From the NCBI RefSeq assembly GCF_004016515.1, contig NZ_SACT01000001.1:682001-746000 (forward strand): a DNA stretch of 64,000 nucleotides, given 5' to 3'. The position numbers and the translations under genes were made by a program. This document shows, piece after piece, positions 57,714 to 64,000 of this stretch. This DNA comes from Rubrivivax albus. GTDB lineage: Bacteria > Pseudomonadota > Gammaproteobacteria > Burkholderiales > Burkholderiaceae_C. The notes under the pieces are model-generated. The model did no database searches. It was not told where the DNA came from and was given only the letters and a program-made list of their open reading frames with translations. The number at the start of each line of letters is the position of its first letter. Positions within the stretch are counted from its first letter, which is position 1.

Positions 57714-58310
57714 TCAAAACGGCACCGGGCTCTCGAAGTGCATGGCGCGGCCATCGGCAGGGTGGGGCACCTGAAGGGCCTGTGCGTGCAGCAGCAGGCG
57801 CGGGCCCGCAGTGCCGTACAGGTCGTCGCCGACGATGGGGTGGCCCAGCGCCTGCAGGTGCACCCGCAGCTGGTGCGAGCGGCCCGTCACCGGTTGCAGC
57901 TGCAGCCGCGTGCGCCCATCGGCACGGTCGAGCACGCGCCAGTGCGTCAGCGCCGGCTTGCCGCGATCGTGGTCGACCACCTGCCGGGGCCGGTTCGGCC
58001 AGTCCACGATCAGCGGCAGCTCGATGCTGCCCGCATCGCCGGCCACCTCGCCCTCGACCACGGCGACGTAGGTCTTGTGCACGCGGCGCCGCTCGAACGC
58101 CAGGCCCAGCGCCCGCTGGGCCGGCAGGCCGCGCGCCATCACCCACACCCCGGAGGTGGCCTGGTCGAGCCGGTGCACCACCAGCGCGTCGGGCCACAGC
58201 GCCTGCGCGCGGGTGGCGAGGCAGTCGGGTTCGGTGCGCCCCGGCACGGACAGCAGGCCCGGCGGCTTGTCCAGCACCAGCATCTGCGCATCGACGTACA
58301 GCGGCAACAT
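57714..58310 (-). CDS. rluA: 23S rRNA/tRNA pseudouridine synthase RluA family
   Basis: Isomerises uridine in 23S rRNA (position 746) and some tRNAs (position 32) in E. coli. The 198 residues include LDKPPGLLSVPGR, the catalytic HRLD motif with Asp49, PLIVDWPNRPRQ and KPITGRSHQLRVHLQALGHP-type signature (here PVTGRSHQLRVHL). The match to E. coli RluA runs along the whole protein, whose N-terminus is about 20 residues longer. The ATG at 58310 follows TACGAT by 6 bases. Confidence 0.9.
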   Translation of the reverse strand: MLPLYVDAQMLVLDKPPGLLSVPGRTEPDCLATRAQALWPDALVVHRLDQATSGVWVMARGLPAQRALGLAFERRRVHKTYVAVVEGEVAGDAGSIELPLIVDWPNRPRQVVDHDRGKPALTHWRVLDRADGRTRLQLQPVTGRSHQLRVHLQALGHPIVGDDLYGTAGPRLLLHAQALQVPHPADGRAMHFESPVPF

Positions 58311-58316
58311 CCCGCG

Positions 58317-58322
58317 ATCGTA
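58317..58322 (-). promoter_or_regulatory. -10-like TACGAT, 6 bases before the rluA ATG
   Basis: TACGAT matches the -10 consensus at 4 of 6 positions, ends 6 bases before the ATG, and has a weak CTGCCC -35 at 17 bases. The start lacks a Shine-Dalgarno sequence. Confidence 0.4.
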
Positions 58323-58391
58323 GGCGTTGACAGCGAGGCGGGCAGCGGCGCACAGTCTCTGCCTCGTTCCCAACTGCCACAGGAGGTTGCC

Positions 58392-58451
58392 ATGAAGACC
58401 AAGGTGATTGTCCCCCTGTCGGCTCCGGCTCAGCGCGTCCTGCCCGGCTGA
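58392..58451 (+). CDS. Possible 19-residue peptide with a perfect ribosome-binding site
   Basis: AGGAGG stands 6 bases before an ATG that opens a 20-codon frame, MKTKVIVPLSAPAQRVLPG and stop. It lies 125 bases before rsgA on the same strand, with a strong hairpin between. A TTGACA at 58327-58332 could be its -35, with a poor -10. It may be a leader peptide or a free small protein; the strong site argues against chance. Confidence 0.4.
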   Translation: MKTKVIVPLSAPAQRVLPG

Positions 58452-58514
58452 TCGATCCTTCGGCCGCGCGGATCCCGCGCCCCGGCCGGCGCCGACTTCC
58501 CCCTGCATTCGATT

Positions 58515-58535
58515 CCGACCCGCCACGCGGGTCGG
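58515..58535 (+). other. Stem-loop between the 19-residue ORF and rsgA
   Basis: CCGACCCGC (58515-58523), loop CAC, GCGGGTCGG (58527-58535), 9 perfect pairs, 41 bases before the rsgA ATG. No U-tract follows. It could be a terminator for the short transcript or part of an attenuator. Confidence 0.4.
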
Positions 58536-58576
58536 CGTGGCACTGCGTGCCGTTCGAACCGGAAGCTCGACGCTCG

Positions 58577-59671
58577 ATGATCTCGGAACAACTCGCCGCC
58601 GCATTGGCGGCCATCGGCCTCACGCCGGCCCAGCGCCGGCACATCGACCATTTGCCCGCGCCGCCGACGGCGCCCTTTCTGCGCCGCGTGGTGGAGGTGC
58701 AGCGCGACCGCCTGACCCTACACGACGGCGAACACGAGTCGCCGGCGCGCGTGCTGCCGGCCCTGCACCTGGGGGCGGCGGCGCACGACGGCCTCGCCGT
58801 CGGCGACTGGGTGCACGTCGCGCGCGACGCGCATGGCCAGTGGTGGGTGCACGCGCGCGTGCCGCCGCTGAACCAGCTGGCCCGCCGCCAGCACGACGGC
58901 CGCGAGAAGTCCACGCGCGCCGTGATCGTCAGCAACGTGGATACGGCCCTCCTGGTGATGGGCCTGGACCACGACTTCAACCTGCGCCGGCTGGAGCGCT
59001 ACCTGGCGCTGGCTCGCATCGCCGGCGTGCAGCCGGTGGTGGTGTTGACCAAGGCCGACCTCTGCGACCCGGCCTACGCCGAGCGCCGGCTGCACGAGAC
59101 CTGCGCGCTGATGCCGCCAGGGGTCGACGTGGTGGCGCTGGACGCCACCGGCGACGAGCCGTCCGCCGCGCTGGCACCCTGGACCGGCCCCGGGCAGACC
59201 CTGGTGCTGCTGGGCTCCAGCGGTGCCGGCAAGAGCACGCTGACCAACGCCCTGACCGGCGATGCGCAGCAGCGCGTGGGCGCCAGCCGTGCCGACGACA
59301 GCCGCGGCCGCCACACCACCACCGCGCGCAGCCTGCACCGCATGCCCGGGGGCGCCTGCATCATCGACACGCCGGGCCTGCGCACGCTGCGCCTGGACGC
59401 CGATGCGCAGGACCTGGCAGGCGTGTTCGACGAGATCGCCCAGGGCGCGCTGCGCTGCCGCTTCCGCGACTGCCGGCACCAGGGCGAACCCGGCTGCGCG
59501 GTGCAGGACAGCGTGGCGCCGGAACGCCTGCGCAACTTCCACAAGATGCAGCGCGAGCTGCAGCGCGATACCCTCAGCGCGCTGGAGCGCAAGGCGCAGC
59601 GGCAGGTCTGGAAGGTGCGGCACAAGGCTGCACGGGCACGCGACCGTGGCAAGCGCGAGGGCGAGGGCTGA
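58577..59671 (+). CDS. rsgA: Ribosome small subunit-dependent GTPase A
   Basis: Circularly permuted GTPase that aids 30S subunit maturation. In 364 residues: an OB-fold N-terminal domain, then G4 VLTKAD, G1 GSSGAGKST and G3 DTPG in the permuted order, and a C-terminal zinc knuckle CRFRDCRHQGEPGC. The tail is strongly basic (KVRHKAARARDRGKREG). The ATG at 58577 is used; a GTG 30 bases earlier would add ten residues. Neighbours are not ribosomal genes. Confidence 0.94.
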   Translation: MISEQLAAALAAIGLTPAQRRHIDHLPAPPTAPFLRRVVEVQRDRLTLHDGEHESPARVLPALHLGAAAHDGLAVGDWVHVARDAHGQWWVHARVPPLNQLARRQHDGREKSTRAVIVSNVDTALLVMGLDHDFNLRRLERYLALARIAGVQPVVVLTKADLCDPAYAERRLHETCALMPPGVDVVALDATGDEPSAALAPWTGPGQTLVLLGSSGAGKSTLTNALTGDAQQRVGASRADDSRGRHTTTARSLHRMPGGACIIDTPGLRTLRLDADAQDLAGVFDEIAQGALRCRFRDCRHQGEPGCAVQDSVAPERLRNFHKMQRELQRDTLSALERKAQRQVWKVRHKAARARDRGKREGEG

Positions 59672-59674
59672 CGT

Positions 59675-60616
59675 TCAGCGAGATGCCGCGAGGAAGGCCT
59701 GCACCGGCACCACGGTGGCCGCCGGATCCTCCTCGTGCGGCACGTGGCCGAGGCGGTCGAACATCACCCGCTGGCTGCCCGGGATCAGGCGCTCGAAGCC
59801 GGCGGCGGCGGCGGGGTCGATCACGCTGTCCCGTCCGCCCCACAGGATCAGCGTGGGCTGGCGGATGCCGGCGATGGCGTCGGCGTGTTCGGCTGGCACA
59901 TACTGCTGCAGGCGCTGGCGCAGGGCCGTGCGGTTGCCGTCGCGCAGGGTCAGGTCGTAGTAGCGGTCCACCAGTGCGTCGTCGATGCGCTGCGGGTCGC
60001 CGTAGACCGCCACGAGGCCCTGCACCACGGCCGCGCGTGGCAGCAGCCACTCCATCAGCGCGCCCAGCACCGGCACGCGGGCCAGCCGCCAGCCCAGCGG
60101 CACGCTGCGGATGCTGTCGGGCAGGCCGGCGGCATCCACCAGCACCAGGCGGTCCACGCGCTGCGAGGCCACGGTCGCGGTGCGCCACGCGATGCGCCCA
60201 CCCAGCGAATTGCCGGCCAGCACCACGCGCTGCAGCTTCAGGTGGTCGAGCACGTTCAGCACGAAGGCCACGTCGTCGTCCAGGCCGTAGCGGGCGTCGG
60301 CGCGCGGGCCGGTGAGGCCGAAGCCGGGCAGGTCCAGGCGCACCACACGCCGCGTCTTCGAGAGCTCGCCGGCCCAGCCGTCCCAGGTGTGCAGGCTGGC
60401 CGAGGTGCCGTGCAGCAGCACGATGGGCACCGGGTCGCCGCGCGGCCCTTCGTCGCGCAGGTGCACCAGCTGGCCGTCGAGGTCGACGAAGGTTGATGGC
60501 GGCAGGCCCCAGCGGGCGATCAGCGATTCCACCGGCCGGTCGGGCTCGCGCGACAGCGAGACCGCGATCGCGGTCAGGATCAGCAGAACGCCGATGAGCT
60601 TGCGCAGCCAGCCCAT
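59675..60616 (-). CDS. Membrane-anchored alpha/beta hydrolase
   Basis: A 313-residue hydrolase with an N-terminal membrane anchor (LRKLIGVLLILTAIAVSL). HGTSASLHTW is the oxyanion region, LAGNSLGGRIAW the nucleophile elbow, WGGRDSVIDP the acid, and LGHVPHEEDP the His, so the triad is complete. Substrate unknown; esterase or C-C hydrolase relatives are common. The ATG overlaps the stop of a 14-codon leader frame (TGATG). Convergent with rsgA, 3 bases apart. Confidence 0.87.
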   Translation of the reverse strand: MGWLRKLIGVLLILTAIAVSLSREPDRPVESLIARWGLPPSTFVDLDGQLVHLRDEGPRGDPVPIVLLHGTSASLHTWDGWAGELSKTRRVVRLDLPGFGLTGPRADARYGLDDDVAFVLNVLDHLKLQRVVLAGNSLGGRIAWRTATVASQRVDRLVLVDAAGLPDSIRSVPLGWRLARVPVLGALMEWLLPRAAVVQGLVAVYGDPQRIDDALVDRYYDLTLRDGNRTALRQRLQQYVPAEHADAIAGIRQPTLILWGGRDSVIDPAAAAGFERLIPGSQRVMFDRLGHVPHEEDPAATVVPVQAFLAASR

Positions 60617-60660
60617 CAATGGCGGTGGCCGCGCCGCGCGGCCGGGGGTCGGGTCGTCAT
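60616..60660 (-). CDS. Possible 14-residue leader peptide of the hydrolase gene
   Basis: ATG at 60660 opens MTTRPPAARRGHRH followed by TGA; the A of that stop is the A of the hydrolase ATG. TACACT (60668-60673) ends 7 bases before this ATG, so a leaderless transcript would begin with this small frame and reinitiate on the hydrolase. The hydrolase itself has no ribosome-binding site, which supports the idea. Confidence 0.35.
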   Translation of the reverse strand: MTTRPPAARRGHRH

Positions 60661-60667
60661 GCCGGCC

Positions 60668-60673
60668 AGTGTA
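60668..60673 (-). promoter_or_regulatory. -10-like TACACT upstream of the hydrolase leader frame
   Basis: TACACT ends 7 bases before the ATG of the 14-residue leader frame and lies in the gap before the hydrolase gene. It is identical to the hexamer before the ligase gene at 22904. Confidence 0.35.
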
Positions 60674-60700
60674 GGCCGGCGACCGGTGAAGGCCGGTGGC

Positions 60701-60937
60701 TCAGGCGCGCTGCAGCGTCACCCCGGAGTGCAGCACCGTCATGCCGCCATCGGCGCGGGCATCGATCTGGTCGCCGCTGTCCAGTCGGTACTCGGTGACG
60801 CCGGTGGACAGCCAGCGGTCCTGTCCGTCGTGCACCGTGTCGTCGCGGCGCAGGCGCTCGTAGGCGCAGACCTTGTAGGCCTTGCCGTCGCTGCCGCGGG
60901 CGGGAAAGCTGTCGAGCAACTGGAGTTTCAGGTCCAT
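60701..60937 (-). CDS. Small hypothetical protein (78 aa)
   Basis: A 78-residue soluble protein, MDLKLQLLDSFPARG at the start, then KVCAYERLRR and an apparent beta-rich part (WLSTGVTEYRLDSGDQIDA, MTVLHSGVTLQRA). GGAGA before the ATG at 60937 supports the start. No named family recognised. Confidence 0.65.
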   Translation of the reverse strand: MDLKLQLLDSFPARGSDGKAYKVCAYERLRRDDTVHDGQDRWLSTGVTEYRLDSGDQIDARADGGMTVLHSGVTLQRA

Positions 60938-61051
60938 CGTGGTCTCCTGGTGAAAGGGTTCAACGGGACCCGGCCCCATGACCGGGATCAAGTCCATCCT
61001 ACGGACGGGCGGGGCTGCTGCCAATGCGCCTGATCAAAACGGGGGGACTTC

Positions 61052-61057
61052 TAGAAT
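61052..61057 (+). promoter_or_regulatory. -10-like TAGAAT, 6 bases before the dnaE ATG
   Basis: TAGAAT matches the -10 consensus at 5 of 6 positions; CTGATC 16 bases further upstream is a weak -35. It ends exactly 6 bases before the ATG and there is no Shine-Dalgarno sequence, so dnaE is probably read from a leaderless mRNA. The rest of the 126-base gap holds no gene. Confidence 0.5.
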
Positions 61058-61063
61058 GCCCCG

Positions 61064-64000
61064 ATGAGCTTCGTCCACCTGCGCACCCACACGGAATACT
61101 CGGTCGTCGATGGCACCCTGCGGGTGGGTGATGCGGCCAAGGCGGCGGCGCGCGATGGCCAGCCGGCGCTGGCCATCACCGACCTGAACAACCTCTTCGG
61201 CGCGGTCAAGTTCTACAAGGCCTGCCGCGGCAAGGGTGTCAAGCCGGTCATCGGTGCCGACCTGTGGATGGAGCCCGACGTGCCCGGCGGCAACGCCACG
61301 CGACTGCTGGTGCTGGTGCAGGACTGGGGCGGCTACCTGAACCTCAGCGAACTGCTGGCGCGCGCCTGGACGGTCAACGCCCAGCGCACCACGGCCTGGG
61401 TGAAATGGGAGTGGCTTCAGACGCTTGGCGAAGGCCTGATCGCGCTGTCGGGCGCCGACATGGGCGCCGTTGGCCAGGCCCTGCTGGCGGGCGACCGCGA
61501 CCGCGCCAAGGCCACGGCCCAGCGCATCGCGGCGCTGTTCCCGGGCCGCTTCTACCTGGAACTGCAGCGCGCGGGTTTGCCCACGCACGAGCCGCACGTG
61601 CGCGCCGCGGTACCGCTGGCCGCGGAGCTGGGCCTGCCGGTGGTGGCCACCCACCCGGTGCAGTTCCTGGAGCCCGACGACTTCGACGCCCACGAGGCCC
61701 GCGTGTGCATCGCCGAAGGTGAACTGCTGGCCAATCCCAAGCGCGTGCGCCGTTTCACGCGCGAGCAGTGGTTCCGCCCCGCTGCCGACATGCAGGCATT
61801 GTTTGCCGACGTGCCGTCGGCCATCGCCAACACGCTGGAGATCGCGCGCCGCTGCAACCTGACCCTGGTGCTGGGCAAGCCGCGCCTGCCGGACTTCCCC
61901 ACGCCCGACGGCAGCCCCATCGAGGTCTACTTCCGCAGGGCCTCGCACGAAGGCCTGGAAGGCCGGCTGCGCCACCTGTACCCCGACGAGGCCGAACGCG
62001 AGCGCCAGCGCCCCACCTACGTGGCGCGGCTGGACTTCGAGCTCGACACCATCCTGAAGATGGGTTTCCCGGGCTACTTCCTGATCGTCTCGGACTTCAT
62101 CCAGTGGGCCAAGCAGAACGGCTGCCCGGTGGGCCCGGGCCGGGGCTCCGGCGCCGGCTCGCTGGTGGCCTACGCGCTGCTGATCACGGACCTGGACCCG
62201 CTGCGCTACAAGCTGCTGTTTGAGCGCTTCCTGAACCCGGAACGCGTGTCGATGCCCGACTTCGACATCGACTTCTGCCAGGGCAACCGGGACCGCGTCA
62301 TCGACTACGTCAAGGACAAGTACGGCCGCGACGCGGTGAGCCAGATCGCCACCTTCGGCACCATGGCGGCCAAGGCGGCGCTGCGCGACGTGGGTCGCGT
62401 GCTGGGCATGGGCTACGGCCACGTGGACAGCATCGCCAAGCTGATCCCGGCGCCGCCGGGCAAGACGGTGACGCTGGCCAAGGTGCCCGACGAACCCGAC
62501 GGCGGCATCATCTATGCGCGCCAGGAGGCGCCGGAGCTCGAGCAGCGCGAGAAGGAAGACGAGGAGGTCGCCGAGCTGCTGGCGCTGGCCACGCGCGTGG
62601 AGGGCATCACCCGCAACATCGGCATGCACGCCGGCGGCGTGCTGATCGCGCCGGGCAAGATCACCGACTTCTGCCCGCTGTACCAGCAGCCTGGCAGCGA
62701 CAGTGCGGTCAGCCAGTACGACAAGGACGACGTCGAGGCCATCGGCCTGGTGAAGTTCGACTTCCTGGGCCTGGCGACGCTGACCATCCTGGAGCTGGCG
62801 CGCGAGTTCATCATGAAGCGCCGGCCGCAGCACGCCGACTTCGCCTACGAGAACCTGCCACTGGACGACCCGCGGGTCTACAAGCTGTTCTCCGACGGCC
62901 TGACGGAAGCGGTGTTCCAGTTCGAATCGCGCGGCATGCAGGGCATGCTGCGCGAGGCGAAGCCCACGCGGCTGGAGGACCTGATCGCGCTCAACGCGAT
63001 GTTCCGGCCCGGCCCGATGGAGAACATCCCCAGCTTCTGCGCGCGCAAGAACGGCCGCGAGGAGGTGGCCTACCCGCACCCGCTGCTCGAACAGGTGCTG
63101 GCCGAGACCTACGGCATCTTCGTCTACCAGGAACAGGTGATGCAGGCCGCCCAGGTGATGGGCGGCTACAGCCTCGGCGGCGCCGACCTGCTGCGCCGCG
63201 CCATGGGCAAGAAGAAGGCCGAGGAAATGGCCAAGGAGCGCGTGAAGTTCCGCGCCGGCGCGCTGGACAAGGGCATCGACGAGGCCAAGGCCGACGAGGT
63301 CTTCGACCTGATGGAGAAGTTCGCCGGCTACGGCTTCAACAAGAGCCATGCTGCCGCGTACTCCCTGCTGGCTTACCACACGGCCTGGATCAAGGTGCAC
63401 TGCACGGCCGAGTTCTACGCGGCCAACATGACCATCGAGCAGGACGACACCGACAAGCTCAATGTCCTGATCGACGACGCCAAGCTGTTCGGCATCAGCT
63501 TCGAACCGCCCGACGTCAACCGTGGCCTGCACCGCTTCGAGCCGGTGCCGGGCAAGGAAGGCGACAAGCTCATCCGCTACAGCCTGGGCGCCATCAAGGG
63601 CACGGGGCAGGGCGCGATCCAGGCCATCGTGGCGGCGCGCGAAGGCGCCGATGGCGGGGGTGGTGGCCCGTTCCGCAGCCTGTTCGACTTCGCCGCGCGC
63701 GTGGACCGAAAGGCCGTCAACAAGCGCGTGGTGGAGGCGCTGATCAAGGCGGGGGCCTTCGACGGCATCCACCCTGACCGCGCCAGCCTGCTGGCCAGCG
63801 TGGGTCTGGCCTTCGACTGGGCCGAGACGCAGGAAGCCAATGCGCTGCAGGGCGGGTTGTTCGACTTCGGCGACACCCATGGCTCCAGCCAGCAGGAGCC
63901 GGCCCTGGTGGCCGCCGAGCCCTGGAGCATCAAGGAACGCCTGACGCTGGAGAAGACGGCCCTGGGCTTCTTCCTGTCGGGCCACCTGTTCGACCAGAGC
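61064..64000 (+). CDS. dnaE: DNA polymerase III alpha subunit, 3' end beyond the window
   Basis: Catalytic subunit of the replicative polymerase; the first 979 codons are present, out of a usual 1150-1180. The PHP domain begins VHLRTHTEYSVVDG (near 4-17). The catalytic Asp residues are Asp399 and Asp401 in MPDFDIDFC (E. coli 401 and 403), preceded by GPGRGSGAGSLVAYAL. AMGKKKAEEM and FNKSHAAAYSLLAY follow in the fingers, and the start of the helix-hairpin-helix region lies near the window end. It reads through to base 64000 without a stop. There is no ribosome-binding site; see the TAGAAT element. Confidence 0.97.
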   Translation, partial: MSFVHLRTHTEYSVVDGTLRVGDAAKAAARDGQPALAITDLNNLFGAVKFYKACRGKGVKPVIGADLWMEPDVPGGNATRLLVLVQDWGGYLNLSELLARAWTVNAQRTTAWVKWEWLQTLGEGLIALSGADMGAVGQALLAGDRDRAKATAQRIAALFPGRFYLELQRAGLPTHEPHVRAAVPLAAELGLPVVATHPVQFLEPDDFDAHEARVCIAEGELLANPKRVRRFTREQWFRPAADMQALFADVPSAIANTLEIARRCNLTLVLGKPRLPDFPTPDGSPIEVYFRRASHEGLEGRLRHLYPDEAERERQRPTYVARLDFELDTILKMGFPGYFLIVSDFIQWAKQNGCPVGPGRGSGAGSLVAYALLITDLDPLRYKLLFERFLNPERVSMPDFDIDFCQGNRDRVIDYVKDKYGRDAVSQIATFGTMAAKAALRDVGRVLGMGYGHVDSIAKLIPAPPGKTVTLAKVPDEPDGGIIYARQEAPELEQREKEDEEVAELLALATRVEGITRNIGMHAGGVLIAPGKITDFCPLYQQPGSDSAVSQYDKDDVEAIGLVKFDFLGLATLTILELAREFIMKRRPQHADFAYENLPLDDPRVYKLFSDGLTEAVFQFESRGMQGMLREAKPTRLEDLIALNAMFRPGPMENIPSFCARKNGREEVAYPHPLLEQVLAETYGIFVYQEQVMQAAQVMGGYSLGGADLLRRAMGKKKAEEMAKERVKFRAGALDKGIDEAKADEVFDLMEKFAGYGFNKSHAAAYSLLAYHTAWIKVHCTAEFYAANMTIEQDDTDKLNVLIDDAKLFGISFEPPDVNRGLHRFEPVPGKEGDKLIRYSLGAIKGTGQGAIQAIVAAREGADGGGGGPFRSLFDFAARVDRKAVNKRVVEALIKAGAFDGIHPDRASLLASVGLAFDWAETQEANALQGGLFDFGDTHGSSQQEPALVAAEPWSIKERLTLEKTALGFFLSGHLFDQS

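Noticed and set aside
58327..58355. TTGACA as a full sigma-70 promoter for the 19-residue ORF and rsgA
   Set aside because: The -35 is perfect, but the hexamer 17-18 bases downstream (CACAGT) is poor; I did not list it as a promoter on its own.
61034..63985. Very long open frame opposite dnaE
   Set aside because: High GC content leaves antisense frames open. The plus strand encodes unmistakable DnaE with catalytic motifs, and the antisense product has no recognisable domain. The same holds for long frames opposite the RND pump, ccmF and cbb genes.

Overview
The window is one continuous stretch of a very GC-rich, gene-dense chromosome. Gene content points to a betaproteobacterium of the order Burkholderiales: a form IC (red-type) RuBisCO operon with CbbX and CbbR, a Bug/TctC receptor, ArgP/ArgO, CheZ, system I cytochrome c maturation, a PimC/PimD-type acyl-CoA dehydrogenase pair, DUF3149 and DUF502 proteins. 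Genus cannot be decided from sequence alone. I see no tRNA, rRNA, CRISPR array, insertion sequence, integrase or phage gene, and no stretch above 300 bases lacks a gene.

Layout. 1-790: 3' part of a LysR regulator. 840-12399: a Calvin cycle operon on the minus strand, cbbL-S-E-X-F-P-T-Z-Y-A (RuBisCO, epimerase, activase, bisphosphatase, phosphoribulokinase, transketolase, two HAD phosphatases, aldolase), with divergent cbbR and paired TNA-N7-TNA operator sites between them. 12386-15708: Bug receptor, divergent argP/argO, and an isolated cheZ behind a sigma-28-like promoter. 15919-22892: complete ccmABCDEFGHI operon on the minus strand, nearly all junctions overlapping. 22916-27207: oxalate-CoA-ligase-like enzyme, ketopantoate reductase family protein, diheme cytochrome c and a flavoprotein. 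27195-32816: lipoprotein hydrolase, LysR regulator, P1 peptidase, PimC/PimD pair. 32918-40245: small unknown gene, retropepsin-like protease, yajQ, murB, hybrid histidine kinase with a molybdopterin-fold periplasmic partner, Ser/Thr kinase. 40310-47851: acyl-CoA ligase, exonuclease, phosphatase, RND efflux pair. 47858-56844: MFS transporter, core-MetE methionine synthase, 2OG dioxygenase plus hydroxyaspartate-lyase-type enzyme, a secreted protein made of five 23-residue repeats, DUF502, S10 peptidase, mixed-type phosphofructokinase, DUF3149. 56941-64000: SDR, RluA, RsgA, alpha/beta hydrolase, small unknown gene, and the first 979 codons of dnaE.

How it fits together. The cbb operon supplies carbon fixation and removal of its inhibitory by-products (CbbZ for phosphoglycolate, CbbY for xylulose bisphosphate, CbbX for RuBisCO reactivation). 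The ccm operon serves the cytochromes c of such an electron-transport-rich lifestyle, including the diheme cytochrome encoded close by. The rest is mostly housekeeping and catabolism.

The most striking feature not tied to one gene is the repeated placement of a -10-like hexamer exactly 6 or 7 bases before a start codon that has no Shine-Dalgarno sequence. About a dozen genes show it (including dnaE, murB, ccmA), which suggests that leaderless mRNAs are common here. The best candidate for an undescribed metabolic unit is the dioxygenase / hydroxy-amino-acid lyase pair beside core-MetE at 49504-52628. I found no clear new defence or mobile system.
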